From the NCBI GenBank assembly GCA_001508595.1, contig LGHA01000046.1, positions 1 to 10,079 on the forward strand: a stretch of 10,079 nt of DNA, read 5' to 3'. Numbering within the stretch: the first letter of the stretch is position 1; the number at the start of each line of letters is the position of its first letter. The DNA is from Anaerolineaceae bacterium 46_22 (GTDB lineage Bacteria > Chloroflexota > Anaerolineae > Anaerolineales > Anaerolineaceae). The position numbers were made by a program, and so were the translations under genes. The notes beneath the pieces are model-generated. The model saw only the letters and a list, made by a program, of their open reading frames with translations, was not told where the DNA came from and ran no database searches. Positions 1 to 7,166 of this stretch are shown one piece after another.

Positions 1-102
1 GGTTTTGGTCTTCCAGGTGATCAAATCCATTCGCCAAATGAAAGATTACACATACCAACCCATCGAAAAGGTGTCGAAGCATTAATTCGGTTTTTTGCCT
101 AA
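1..102 (+). CDS. M20-family metallopeptidase, C-terminal fragment
   Basis: Only the last 33 residues are present, read in frame from base 1 to TAA at 100-102. The fragment opens GFGLPGDQIHSPNER, which matches the C-terminal signature of M20 dipeptidases and carboxypeptidases (GLPxDxIHxPNE). The His at fragment position 10 is, by family knowledge, a ligand of the dinuclear zinc centre, and the Glu two residues after the Pro is conserved. The tail LHIPTHRKGVEALIRFF corresponds to the final helix of the catalytic domain. These enzymes hydrolyse dipeptides or N-acyl amino acids, usually in the cytoplasm. The substrate cannot be told from this piece. The next gene begins 24 bases later on the same strand, so co-transcription is possible. 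Confidence 0.8.
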   Translation, partial: GFGLPGDQIHSPNERLHIPTHRKGVEALIRFFA

Positions 103-114
103 TTATTGAGATAA

Positions 115-120
115 AAGGAA
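115..120 (+). promoter_or_regulatory. Ribosome binding site deciding the TTG start of the DUF1385 gene
   Basis: AAGGAA lies about 7 bases before the TTG at 127. The next in-frame ATG (181) would remove the conserved N-terminal GGQAVIEG motif, so this site supports TTG as the true start. Confidence 0.6.
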
Positions 121-126
121 AATAAA

Positions 127-1014
127 TTGGAAAACAAAATTCAATCCTACGGCGGTCAGGCTGTCATCGAAGGTGTCATCATGCGAGGAAAATCATCAGT
201 CGCAATGGCAGTCCGCTCCCCCGAAAACGAGATCATCACTTTTCAAGAAAGATTGACAGGGATCTATACAAGCAAAATTGCTAAAATCCCATTTTTGAGA
301 GGATTAATTGTACTTTGGGATTCCCTGGGTTTGGGTATGCGCTATTTGACTATGTCAGCCAATGTTCAGACGGGTGAAGACGAAAAATTAGAAGGCCCGG
401 CGCTGTATTTGACAATGGCATTTTCATTGACCCTCGGCATAGGCTTGTTTTTTCTGTTGCCAGCTTTTATCTCCGGACTTTTAGCCAGATATGCCTATTT
501 GAACCCATGGGAAAGCAATTTAATTGAAGGTGCCTTAAGATTATTGCTATTGATAGGTTATCTTTGGGTAATTGGTAAAATGCCAGAGATCAAACGCGTT
601 TTTATGTATCATGGTGCTGAGCACAAAACAATCAATGCCTTTGAGGATGGCGTCGATTTAACACCTGAAAATGTGATGCCCTATTCCCTTGAACATCCTC
701 GCTGCGGCACCTCCTTCATCCTGACCCTGGTGCTTTTATCAATTTTGATTTTCTCATTGTTTGGACCAATGACTATTTATTGGCGATTAATCTCAAGATT
801 ATTGCTGATCCCGGTTTTAGCGGGCATTTCATACGAATACATCCACTTTCTATCCAAACATTTAGATTCGCCAATAGGCAAGATCATTGTCAAGCCCAAC
901 CTTGCCCTGCAGAAATTGACCACACGTGAACCATCTTTAGAGATGCTTGAAGTATCAATAAATGCGTTTAATTTGATGCGCTCAATGGAAAACAACACAG
1001 TTAAAACCTCATAA
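127..1014 (+). CDS. DUF1385 family membrane protein (YqhQ-like)
   Basis: The 295-residue product is a full-length DUF1385 protein, the family of Bacillus subtilis YqhQ; its biochemical role is not established. The diagnostic motifs are visible: GGQAVIEGVIMRG at residues 9-21, YHGAEHKTI at 161-169 and HPRCGTSF at 190-197. Hydrophobic stretches at about 92-118, 133-150, 195-213 and 218-236 suggest four membrane spans, with a soluble N-terminal region of about 90 residues. The conserved His, Glu and Cys in the two central motifs could form a metal or catalytic site, but that is inference. Translation starts at TTG (127), supported by AAGGAA about 7 bases upstream and by the N-terminal motif that a later start would remove. 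The comEA-like gene follows after 28 bases. Confidence 0.9.
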   Translation: MENKIQSYGGQAVIEGVIMRGKSSVAMAVRSPENEIITFQERLTGIYTSKIAKIPFLRGLIVLWDSLGLGMRYLTMSANVQTGEDEKLEGPALYLTMAFSLTLGIGLFFLLPAFISGLLARYAYLNPWESNLIEGALRLLLLIGYLWVIGKMPEIKRVFMYHGAEHKTINAFEDGVDLTPENVMPYSLEHPRCGTSFILTLVLLSILIFSLFGPMTIYWRLISRLLLIPVLAGISYEYIHFLSKHLDSPIGKIIVKPNLALQKLTTREPSLEMLEVSINAFNLMRSMENNTVKTS

Positions 1015-1042
1015 CGCTTACAATACAAAAAGGGATCTGTGT

Positions 1043-1654
1043 ATGAAACAATTTCAACAAATCATTTTTGGGGTTCTATTCGGTTTGCTCGCTGCTGGAT
1101 TGATCTTGTTAATTTCAAAACCTGTCGAAGGCGAACCAATTTCATTGTCCCCAGCGCCGACGCCCACCAACACATTAGCTCCAAAACCAACATGCACTGA
1201 TGTGCCGATCCTTGTCCAGGTTGAAGGAGAAGTAAACAGTCCGGGGATCTACAGCCTTCAGCGAGATGCCAGGCTGGAAGACTTGATTGATTTAGCAGGC
1301 GGCTTAACCGATTATGCCGATAACAATCGAGTCAACCGCGCTTTATTACTTGGAGATGGTGATTATATTTTTATTCCCAGGCTTGATGAAGAAATACCCA
1401 ATATCGCAAGAAATGCCCCGGTTAACCTGTCTGGAGACTCGGAAAATTTTTACAACTATCCATTAAATATAAACGAGGCGGACCAGCTTGCCTTAGAATC
1501 CCTGCCTGGTATTGGTCCAGCCAAGGCGGCTGATATTATCGCTTACCGCCAAATGATTGGATCCTTTACAAGCCTGGAAGATCTTTTGGATGTTAGCGGA
1601 ATTGGGCCATCGACCTTAGACTCACTGCAAGATTACTTAATTTGTGAGCCCTAA
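1043..1654 (+). CDS. comEA: ComEA-like DNA-binding competence protein (SLBB + helix-hairpin-helix)
   Basis: The 203-residue protein has the ComEA layout. An N-terminal membrane anchor lies at about 8-24, followed by a Pro/Thr-rich linker (about 35-52), an SLBB domain at about 55-113 (VQVEGEVNSPGIYSL, then GDYIFIP), and a C-terminal tandem helix-hairpin-helix at about 141-199. The HhH part carries the typical LNINEAD, LPGIGPAKAADII and VSGIGPSTLDSL segments. ComEA binds double-stranded DNA on the outer face of the membrane during natural transformation and hands it to the ComEC channel. No comEC or other late competence gene follows here. AGGGA at 1031-1035 is well spaced from the ATG. The stop TAA is one base before the ATG of the next gene, implying coupled translation. 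Two cysteines (C51, C201) lie in the predicted extracytoplasmic part. Confidence 0.88.
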   Translation: MKQFQQIIFGVLFGLLAAGLILLISKPVEGEPISLSPAPTPTNTLAPKPTCTDVPILVQVEGEVNSPGIYSLQRDARLEDLIDLAGGLTDYADNNRVNRALLLGDGDYIFIPRLDEEIPNIARNAPVNLSGDSENFYNYPLNINEADQLALESLPGIGPAKAADIIAYRQMIGSFTSLEDLLDVSGIGPSTLDSLQDYLICEP

Positions 1655-1655
1655 C

Positions 1656-2288
1656 ATGAGGACAAAATACCACATTGAAATTACACAAAATGTACTTCAG
1701 GAATATTTCAGTCAAGAAAACCTTGAAAAGATTGTCAGATCAAATATTCAACAGGATCGGGTAAAAAATCAAATTGGGCACGATTACATCCATTTTGACG
1801 GCAGTGCGTTTTCTGAAGGTTTTTCCTATATAAAAGAACAGAAAGCGAAATTACTCAAATCTGTTGAAGATTCTGATTACCAAACAGCCAGGGCTGCCTT
1901 AGGAAGGATCCTGCACAGCTGGCAGGATTTTTACAGTCACAGCAATTACGTTCAACTGTGGTATCAGAAAGAAGGGCATATAGATGTTGAAGAAATTGAT
2001 CACAAAGACCTGGATATATTCAATTCCCCTGAACTGAAATCTGGAAAGAATTATGGTCTTATTGAGCTTTTTGCATTGCTCCCCGGTCTTTCAAGACTTA
2101 TCAAGCCCTTTATGCCAGAAGATTCTCATGCGAAAATGAACCTGGACAGTCCAAAATCGGGACCTTTCTTTAACTATGCCTATACTGCAGCAAAAAGAAG
2201 AACAAAGCATGTCTTGGATGCGCTCCTCGAAGAGATGCAATACAAAAACACAAAGATAGAGCTCATAAAAGCATTCTTGGGAAAATAA
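1656..2288 (+). CDS. Zinc-dependent phospholipase C / Het-C-like protein
   Basis: This is a 210-residue protein with His/Asp motifs resembling the zinc-dependent phospholipase C / S1-P1 nuclease / Het-C superfamily. Numbered from the ATG, the candidate metal ligands are H6, H42, H46 and D48 (GHDYIHFDG), the HxxxDxxxH helix H87-D91-H95 (LHSWQDFYSHSNY) and H158 with D164 (SHAKMNLDSP). The QDFYSHSNY segment is especially typical of Het-C-type proteins. No signal peptide or membrane span is seen, unlike classical secreted phospholipases, so a cytosolic location is inferred. An alternative GTG at 1644 would add four residues and overlap comEA. I prefer ATG 1656, which gives TAA-C-ATG coupling, although neither start has a good ribosome binding site. 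The substrate is unknown; the assignment rests on motif recognition, not alignment. Confidence 0.6.
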   Translation: MRTKYHIEITQNVLQEYFSQENLEKIVRSNIQQDRVKNQIGHDYIHFDGSAFSEGFSYIKEQKAKLLKSVEDSDYQTARAALGRILHSWQDFYSHSNYVQLWYQKEGHIDVEEIDHKDLDIFNSPELKSGKNYGLIELFALLPGLSRLIKPFMPEDSHAKMNLDSPKSGPFFNYAYTAAKRRTKHVLDALLEEMQYKNTKIELIKAFLGK

Positions 2289-2301
2289 ACCGCTCAAGTG
2301 A

Positions 2302-2317
2302 AGGTATAATCATACCT
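2302..2317 (+). promoter_or_regulatory. Possible leaderless-type -10 element within a hairpin abutting the yqeY start
   Basis: The bases read AGGTAT-AATC-ATACCT, a perfect 6-bp inverted repeat with a 4-base loop ending immediately before the ATG at 2318. It contains a perfect TATAAT at 2305-2310, whose expected transcription start (about 7 bases downstream) falls on or next to the A of that ATG. No convincing -35 exists at normal spacing: TTGGGA at 2277-2282 is about 22 bases away. The only Shine-Dalgarno-like AAGG (2301-2304) is 13 bases from the ATG and lies within the repeat. Promoter function is inference. Confidence 0.35.
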
Positions 2318-2761
2318 ATGAAACTAAAAAATGAAATTCAAACTGCATTAACCGCAGCGATGAAAGCAAGAGATGAAGACACAAAACGCACATTGCGGTT
2401 GGTAATGTCTTCCATAAAACTTTCAGAAGTTGAAGACCATGGAGAATTAGATGATTCACGCATCTTGAGCATTCTTCAAAAGGAAGTAAAAACGCGAGAA
2501 GATTCAATTCAGGAAGCCAGGCAGGCAAGACGGGAAGACCTAGTCAAAGCCGCAGAGAGAGAAATTGAAATCCTTAATCAGTTTTTACCAAAACAAATGG
2601 CAACAGATGAGCTTAGGGTTCTTGCCAAACAAGTGATTGAGGAAACAGGTGCAACCAGTATAAAGGACATGGGAACGGTTATGAAAAATCTCATGCCCAA
2701 ACTTGAAGGACGCGCTTCAGGTCAAGATGCGAGCAATACTGTTCGTGAATTATTGCAATAA
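2318..2761 (+). CDS. yqeY: GatB/YqeY domain-containing protein
   Basis: The 147-residue product is the normal length for stand-alone YqeY proteins and consists entirely of the GatB/YqeY fold. Residues 1-90 form the charged helical N-terminal part (MKARDEDTKRTLRLVMSSIK, QEVKTREDSI-like stretch at 55-64). FLPKQM at 89-94 and KDMGTVMKNLMPKLEGRASG at 116-135 are the family hallmarks; the latter resembles the tRNA-binding tail of GatB. The family is presumed to interact with tRNA or to affect amidotransferase-type reactions, but a precise function is not settled. The ATG follows the preceding gene by 29 bases with no well-placed ribosome binding site. The pgpH gene starts 11 bases after the stop. 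yqeY is commonly found near pgpH and ybeY in Gram-positive-type genomes, which fits this context. Confidence 0.92.
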   Translation: MKLKNEIQTALTAAMKARDEDTKRTLRLVMSSIKLSEVEDHGELDDSRILSILQKEVKTREDSIQEARQARREDLVKAAEREIEILNQFLPKQMATDELRVLAKQVIEETGATSIKDMGTVMKNLMPKLEGRASGQDASNTVRELLQ

Positions 2762-2772
2762 AACTGATCCTT

Positions 2773-4905
2773 ATGAACCAATCGCTGAAGAACAAAACGC
2801 GGGTGATTCCTAACCGATTTCTCAAAATTATTATTTTGAGTCTGTCGGGTATGATTGCATTCTTTGCGTTGATCCTTCCTGAAACCTTTAGCCAATCGTC
2901 ATTTTTAATGGAAATTGGTGATGTCGCACCGCAGGATATCCTGGCGCCATATTCTTTAACCTATGAAAGCGAAGTGCTTACAGAACAGGCACGGCAGGAG
3001 GCGGCTAATGCTGTTAGCCCGATTTTTTTACCTACGGATCCCAGCATTGGACGCCGGCAGGTTGAAAGGCTGCGAACCGTCCTATATTATTTAACAACAA
3101 TTCGACAGGACAGCTATGCTTCAAAAGAAGAAAAATTAGGGGATATAAATGCTTTAGAAGACGTCAATTTCTCTGATGAGATAAAAAACCGAATTCTTGA
3201 AATCAGCGATGCTCGTTGGAATGCCGTTGAATCAGAAGCAACCGTTGTTTTAGAACAAATCATGCGGAATACCTTGAGAGAGTCGGACATTTACGCTGCA
3301 AAAGCAAATATCGCTTCTCTGATTGATTTCTCATTTCCCCAAGATCAAGCCGCTGTTGTTGTTGAATTGGTCGAACCATTTATTGTGCCTAACAGCCTGT
3401 ACAGTGAAGAACAAACTCGGGAAGCAAAAAACCAAGCACGAGAATCAATTGAGCCAGTTATTCGTTCATTTATCTCGGGCGAGACCCTTGTGAGGCGCGG
3501 TCAAATTATCCGGGAAGGTGATTGGGAAGCCTTAAGACGCTATGGACTGATTCAACCCAATAATCGAACACAGGATATTATTGGTGCAGGAATTTTCACA
3601 CTCTTTTTAGGCGTGTTGGTTGGTTTATATTTCACTTTTCAAAAAGCTCATGAAAATTATTCAGTTAAAGCGGTGTTGATAATTGCTGGCACATTCTTGG
3701 TTTTCCTGGTTGCTGCAAGATTTGTGATTATCGATCGCACTGTGCTTCCGTATATCTTCCCGATTGCAGCCTTTAGCCTGACTCTTTATGTCATATTTAA
3801 TTTTGAAATAGCTGCTTTTTTATCCTTAATTTTAGGCATAATGACAGCTTATGGTATGCCAAGAGGTTTTGATTTAACAATATTTTACGTATTACCTGGC
3901 ATTATCGGCATCTTAGTCCTTGGGAAAGCTCGACGAATTTCAGCTTTTTTTGGTGCAGGAATTACAATAGGGCTTGCCGGTGCGGCGATCATTCTTGCAT
4001 ATCGTTTACCTGATTCATATACAGATTGGATTGGCATTGCCACTTTATCTGGTGTTTCAATGTTGAATGGTATTGGTGTTGCCGGACTAACCCTTCTCCT
4101 CCAATACGGCTTCTCCCAAATTTTAGGCATGACAACAGCGCTTCAATTACTGGATACTTCACGACCCGATCATCCTTTACTGCAGCAAATCCTACGTAAC
4201 GCGCCTGGAAGTTATCAGCATTCTCTGCAGGTGGCAAACCTGGCAGAACAGGCTGCTGAAGCGATTGGTGCAGACAGCCTGCTTGTCCGTGTCGGGGCAA
4301 TTTATCATGACTGCGGCAAATCCCTTAATCCGCATTTCTTTATTGAAAACCAAATTCAAGAGGAACTTAATCCGCACGATGACATTGACCCCATCATCAG
4401 TGCCCAAACAATCATCAGCCATGTAACAGATGGCGTTGAACTGGCAAAAAAGAACCACCTTCCAAACCGGATCATTGATTTTATCCGGGAACATCACGGC
4501 ACCATGTATACACATTATCAATATTCCCAGGCTGTTAAAGAAGCTGAAAGTGCCTCTGACGTTGATAAAAGCCTGTTTACCTACCCCGGACCAAGACCGC
4601 AATCTCGTGAAACGGCATTATTGATGTTAGCGGATGGTACAGAGGCACGAGCGCGTTCAGAAGTGCCACAAGATGAAGAGGAGCTCAGGTCCCTAATTGA
4701 TGTTGTCTTCGATTTCTACGAGAGAAACGGCCAATTAGATGATACAAACCTGACTTTGAAGGACCTTCAAACGGTTAAGAATTCATTCTTCCAAACATTG
4801 ATGGGAACCTATCACCCAAGAGTAAAATATCCTGGCTTGGGAAAACCCGAGGATGAAATTACTCAAAAAATTCCTGAAAAAGCGGGACAGACCAGTCAGA
4901 CATGA
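2773..4905 (+). CDS. pgpH: 7TM-HD family cyclic-di-AMP phosphodiesterase (PgpH)
   Basis: The 710-residue protein has the complete PgpH architecture: a signal-anchor helix (about 17-37), a large extracytoplasmic 7TMR-HDED sensor domain (about 40-260), about seven membrane helices (268-450) and a cytoplasmic HD phosphohydrolase domain (about 470-655). HD metal-site residues are intact: H483 (YQHSLQVANLAEQA), H512-D513 (IYHDCGK), H550 (IISHVTDG), H574-H575 (REHHGT) and D621 (LADGTEA). By family knowledge it hydrolyses cyclic di-AMP to pApA, so it likely sets the level of this osmotic and cell-wall second messenger; the sensed ligand is unknown. No diadenylate cyclase lies in the window. The start has only weak Shine-Dalgarno potential. 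The stop overlaps the ybeY start (ATGA at 4902-4905), indicating translational coupling. The often-adjacent phoH gene is absent. Confidence 0.93.
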   Translation: MNQSLKNKTRVIPNRFLKIIILSLSGMIAFFALILPETFSQSSFLMEIGDVAPQDILAPYSLTYESEVLTEQARQEAANAVSPIFLPTDPSIGRRQVERLRTVLYYLTTIRQDSYASKEEKLGDINALEDVNFSDEIKNRILEISDARWNAVESEATVVLEQIMRNTLRESDIYAAKANIASLIDFSFPQDQAAVVVELVEPFIVPNSLYSEEQTREAKNQARESIEPVIRSFISGETLVRRGQIIREGDWEALRRYGLIQPNNRTQDIIGAGIFTLFLGVLVGLYFTFQKAHENYSVKAVLIIAGTFLVFLVAARFVIIDRTVLPYIFPIAAFSLTLYVIFNFEIAAFLSLILGIMTAYGMPRGFDLTIFYVLPGIIGILVLGKARRISAFFGAGITIGLAGAAIILAYRLPDSYTDWIGIATLSGVSMLNGIGVAGLTLLLQYGFSQILGMTTALQLLDTSRPDHPLLQQILRNAPGSYQHSLQVANLAEQAAEAIGADSLLVRVGAIYHDCGKSLNPHFFIENQIQEELNPHDDIDPIISAQTIISHVTDGVELAKKNHLPNRIIDFIREHHGTMYTHYQYSQAVKEAESASDVDKSLFTYPGPRPQSRETALLMLADGTEARARSEVPQDEEELRSLIDVVFDFYERNGQLDDTNLTLKDLQTVKNSFFQTLMGTYHPRVKYPGLGKPEDEITQKIPEKAGQTSQT

Positions 4906-5351
4906 TTACGATACAGAAATCACAAGATAATCTGGCTGAGATCGATTTATCATTGATTAAAGCCGCTGTTGAAAATACGCTTTTCTATCTTGATCAATTG
5001 GATGTGGATATCACCATCCAATTAACGGATGATCGAGAGATTGCCGAACTCAATCAAACCTATCGCGGTGAAGCAAAAGCGACCGATGTCCTCTCCTTCA
5101 ACCAGGACTTCAATGACCCCGAAACTGGTAATTTATACCTGGGCGATATCATTATTTCAATTGAAACGGCAGCAGAACAAGCGCCAGATTATGATCTATC
5201 CCTTGACGAAGAAATCGCTTTTTTAGCAATTCACGGCACGCTTCACTTATCAGGCTATGATCATTTTGAGCCCGACGAAAAAGAGGAAATGTGGAAGATT
5301 CAGGATAAAATTTTCTTGATGACGATGGAGCAATTTCAGGAGAAATTCTAA
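4902..5351 (+). CDS. ybeY: rRNA maturation endoribonuclease YbeY
   Basis: The 149-residue product is a typical-length YbeY (UPF0054), a zinc-dependent single-strand endoribonuclease used in 16S rRNA 3'-end maturation and 70S ribosome quality control. The zinc motif HGTLHLSGYDH (residues 111-121) supplies the three histidines H111, H115 and H121. The conserved TDVLSF segment (61-66) and the Y54-R55-G56 region before it are also intact, as is GDIIIS at 81-86. The gene overlaps the end of pgpH by four bases and ends in TAATG, sharing one base with the next start. This suggests one coupled pgpH-ybeY-membrane protein unit. pgpH-ybeY adjacency is widely conserved, but the usual following genes (dgkA, cdd, era) are not present. 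Confidence 0.95.
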   Translation: MITIQKSQDNLAEIDLSLIKAAVENTLFYLDQLDVDITIQLTDDREIAELNQTYRGEAKATDVLSFNQDFNDPETGNLYLGDIIISIETAAEQAPDYDLSLDEEIAFLAIHGTLHLSGYDHFEPDEKEEMWKIQDKIFLMTMEQFQEKF

Positions 5352-6193
5352 TGAAATCAAAAATAAGCTATACAACCTTAGGAAAAATCTTGATTGTTTT
5401 ATCCTCTTTGGGTTTGATTTTTTCAATTGCAGGAATAATTCTCAGCTGGGTCATTAAACCCGGTTTTCAGCGGGGTTTATCGGGAATTAGCGAATCAATT
5501 GAAGATACCCTTACAAACACAGACCAGGGATTAATTGTCCTGGACAGTGCCCTTGACAATGTCAACGCCAATCTTGATATTATCATTTCAACCTTTGATA
5601 ATCTTGACGGAACACTCAATGACATTTCGAGCTCTATGGAATCCTCTGCTGTACTGGTAGGTGATGACCTTCGCCAAACCCTTATTGAGACTCAAGTGGC
5701 ATTATCCTCTGCCGCGACCAGCGCTGAGCTGATTGATCGCACCTTATCGATCATCGCTGCAATCCCTTTTTTAGGTGCAAAATATCAACCCGAAGTGCCT
5801 TTACATACCAGCCTTGATTCTGTCGCCAGCAGTATGAATGACATACCAGAGTCACTTGAAACGATGGGAATCAGCCTTTCTGACACTTCAGAAGGTCTAA
5901 TATTGCTTAACGATAATTTATCTGAATTATCAAATGACATGTCTAAATTTGAAACTGATTTAGAAGATGCCCAGGATATTTTGGGAGAATATCGAAGGAT
6001 CATTGAGGATACCGAAAACCAGGTTCGAACTTTTAACAAGGATTTACCAAGAAACCTTATATTGGTAAATTTGTTTATAACGGGCATCCTCTTTTCCCTG
6101 GGGATCGCACAATTTATCACGCTCTTTCAGGGTATTGCCTTTATTGAGGGCGAAAAACGAGTTGTCAATCTCGCAGATATCTCGCGAGAATAA
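5351..6193 (+). CDS. Uncharacterised two-TM protein with extended extracytoplasmic coiled-coil region
   Basis: I do not recognise this 280-residue protein. It has a hydrophobic helix at about 13-35 and another at about 236-262, enclosing some 200 residues rich in Ser, Asp, Asn, Leu and Ile in heptad-like patterns. The loop is probably extracytoplasmic, with both short ends (KSK and EGEKRVVNLADISRE) inside. The middle contains a distinct break, AAIPFLGAKYQPEVPLHTSL at 136-155, flanked by two related segments: NTDQGLIVLDSALDNV (56-71) and DTSEGLILLNDNLSEL (178-193). This implies an internal duplication and perhaps a folded-back helical bundle. The architecture recalls chemoreceptor ligand or stalk regions, but no signalling domain is present. 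AGGAGA at 5338-5343 sits 7 bases from the ATG, which overlaps the ybeY stop by one base. A structural or sensory partner for the membrane proteins nearby is possible but unproven. Confidence 0.85.
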   Translation: MKSKISYTTLGKILIVLSSLGLIFSIAGIILSWVIKPGFQRGLSGISESIEDTLTNTDQGLIVLDSALDNVNANLDIIISTFDNLDGTLNDISSSMESSAVLVGDDLRQTLIETQVALSSAATSAELIDRTLSIIAAIPFLGAKYQPEVPLHTSLDSVASSMNDIPESLETMGISLSDTSEGLILLNDNLSELSNDMSKFETDLEDAQDILGEYRRIIEDTENQVRTFNKDLPRNLILVNLFITGILFSLGIAQFITLFQGIAFIEGEKRVVNLADISRE

Positions 6194-6207
6194 ATATTAA
6201 GTATTTA
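6162..6207 (+). promoter_or_regulatory. Candidate argF promoter with an ARG-box-like palindrome
   Basis: TTGTCA at 6162-6167 and GAGAAT at 6186-6191 form a weak sigma-70-type pair with an 18-base spacer. Overlapping the -10, AGAATAAATATTAA (6187-6200) matches the core of the ArgR operator (TGAATWWWWATTCA) at 12 of 14 positions. A second overlapping inverted repeat, TAAATA (6191-6196) and TATTTA (6202-6207), follows. It sits in the largest gap of the plus-strand run, just before argF. The region is AT-rich, so chance resemblance is a real alternative. Confidence 0.22.
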
Positions 6208-6230
6208 ACCCACCAGAATCAGGAGATTTT

Positions 6231-7166
6231 ATGAAACACTTTCTAGACATAGCCGATTTCTCACAACAGGAAATCACCAGATTGCTTGAATTGAGTGTAA
6301 AACTCAAAAAGGAATACAAATCAGGTGTATTCCGACCAATTCTAAAGAATAAAGTCCTTGCGATGGTTTTTCAAAAACCGAGCTTGCGAACACGGGTCAG
6401 TTTTGACATGGCAATGCGAACACTTGGGGGAGATGCCTTATATCTCTCACCGCAGGAAATTGGATTGGGCAAACGCGAGTCCATTGCCGATGTAGCAAGG
6501 GTTTTATCCGGATATGTTCAAGTAATCATGGCGAGAGTTTTTTCCCATGATCACATTCTTGAACTGGCAAAATGGTCACAGGTTCCGGTTATTAACGGGC
6601 TCAGCGATTATAACCATCCATGCCAGGCAATGGCAGATGCGCTCACCATATACGAGGAATTTGGGAGTCTAAAAGGCCGTACTGTATCATATATTGGTGA
6701 TGGAAACAATGTTGCTGTTTCTCTCATGAAAATAGTCACAAAATTGGGTGCAGATTTCCGTATTGCCAATCCTGAAGATTATGATATGCCCGAGTCTGAT
6801 ATTCAACTTGGGAAAGATTTCGGATCAATCTCAGGAGGTTCGGTAACAACCTTACGCGATCCGAAGGACGCTGCAGAGGGAGCGGATGTCATCTATACAG
6901 ATACATGGACAAGCATGGGACAGGAAGAAGAAGCAAAGAAACGAGAAAAAGTCTTCCCACCCTACCAGGTGAATCAAAGCATCGTTAATCTTGCAAAACC
7001 TGAAGTTATCGTTATGCACTGTCTTCCCGCCCATCGAGGTCAAGAAATTACCGACGAAGTGGCAGATGGCCCCCGCTCACGATTGTTCGAACAGGCTGAA
7101 AACAGAATGCATGCTCAAAAAGCAATTTTAGTTGATTTACTAGGTGGAGATCAGGATGTCAAATAG
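6231..7166 (+). CDS. argF: Ornithine carbamoyltransferase
   Basis: The 311-residue product is a full-length ornithine carbamoyltransferase, which condenses carbamoyl phosphate with L-ornithine to give citrulline in the cytosol. The carbamoyl-phosphate motif is S51-L-R-T-R55 ([10 protein letters not shown]), a Leu variant of the common [13 protein letters not shown] starts at 129, DTWTSMG (224-230) supplies the ornithine-binding Asp and SMG loop, and HCLPAHRG starts at 263 with its conserved Cys. The SMG loop argues for ornithine rather than N-acetyl- or N-succinylornithine as the substrate. AGGAGA at 6221-6226 gives a strong ribosome binding site. The 3' end overlaps rocD by 11 bases. Sequence alone does not decide between the anabolic (arginine synthesis) and catabolic (deiminase pathway) roles. 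No arcA, arcC, argG or argH is in the window. Confidence 0.95.
   Translation: MKHFLDIADFSQQEITRLLELSVKLKKEYKSGVFRPILKNKVLAMVFQKPSLRTRVSFDMAMRTLGGDALYLSPQEIGLGKRESIADVARVLSGYVQVIMARVFSHDHILELAKWSQVPVINGLSDYNHPCQAMADALTIYEEFGSLKGRTVSYIGDGNNVAVSLMKIVTKLGADFRIANPEDYDMPESDIQLGKDFGSISGGSVTTLRDPKDAAEGADVIYTDTWTSMGQEEEAKKREKVFPPYQVNQSIVNLAKPEVIVMHCLPAHRGQEITDEVADGPRSRLFEQAENRMHAQKAILVDLLGGDQDVK

Noticed and set aside
1644..1655. GTG start for the phospholipase-like gene
   Set aside because: It adds only four residues, overlaps comEA and has no ribosome binding site. The ATG at 1656 gives a tidy coupled start.
2751..2760. Perfect palindrome TATTGCAATA at the end of yqeY
   Set aside because: It is short, AT-rich and within the coding end of yqeY, with no T tract or operator context, so chance explains it.
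4192..4602. Long minus-strand open frame inside pgpH
   Set aside because: It lies opposite the intact HD domain of pgpH, has no recognisable domain, and is best explained as an antisense shadow.
6231..7166. N-acetylornithine or N-succinylornithine transcarbamylase instead of ArgF, prompted by the SLRTR variant
   Set aside because: The DTWTSMG ornithine loop and HCLPAHRG motif are those of true ornithine carbamoyltransferases.
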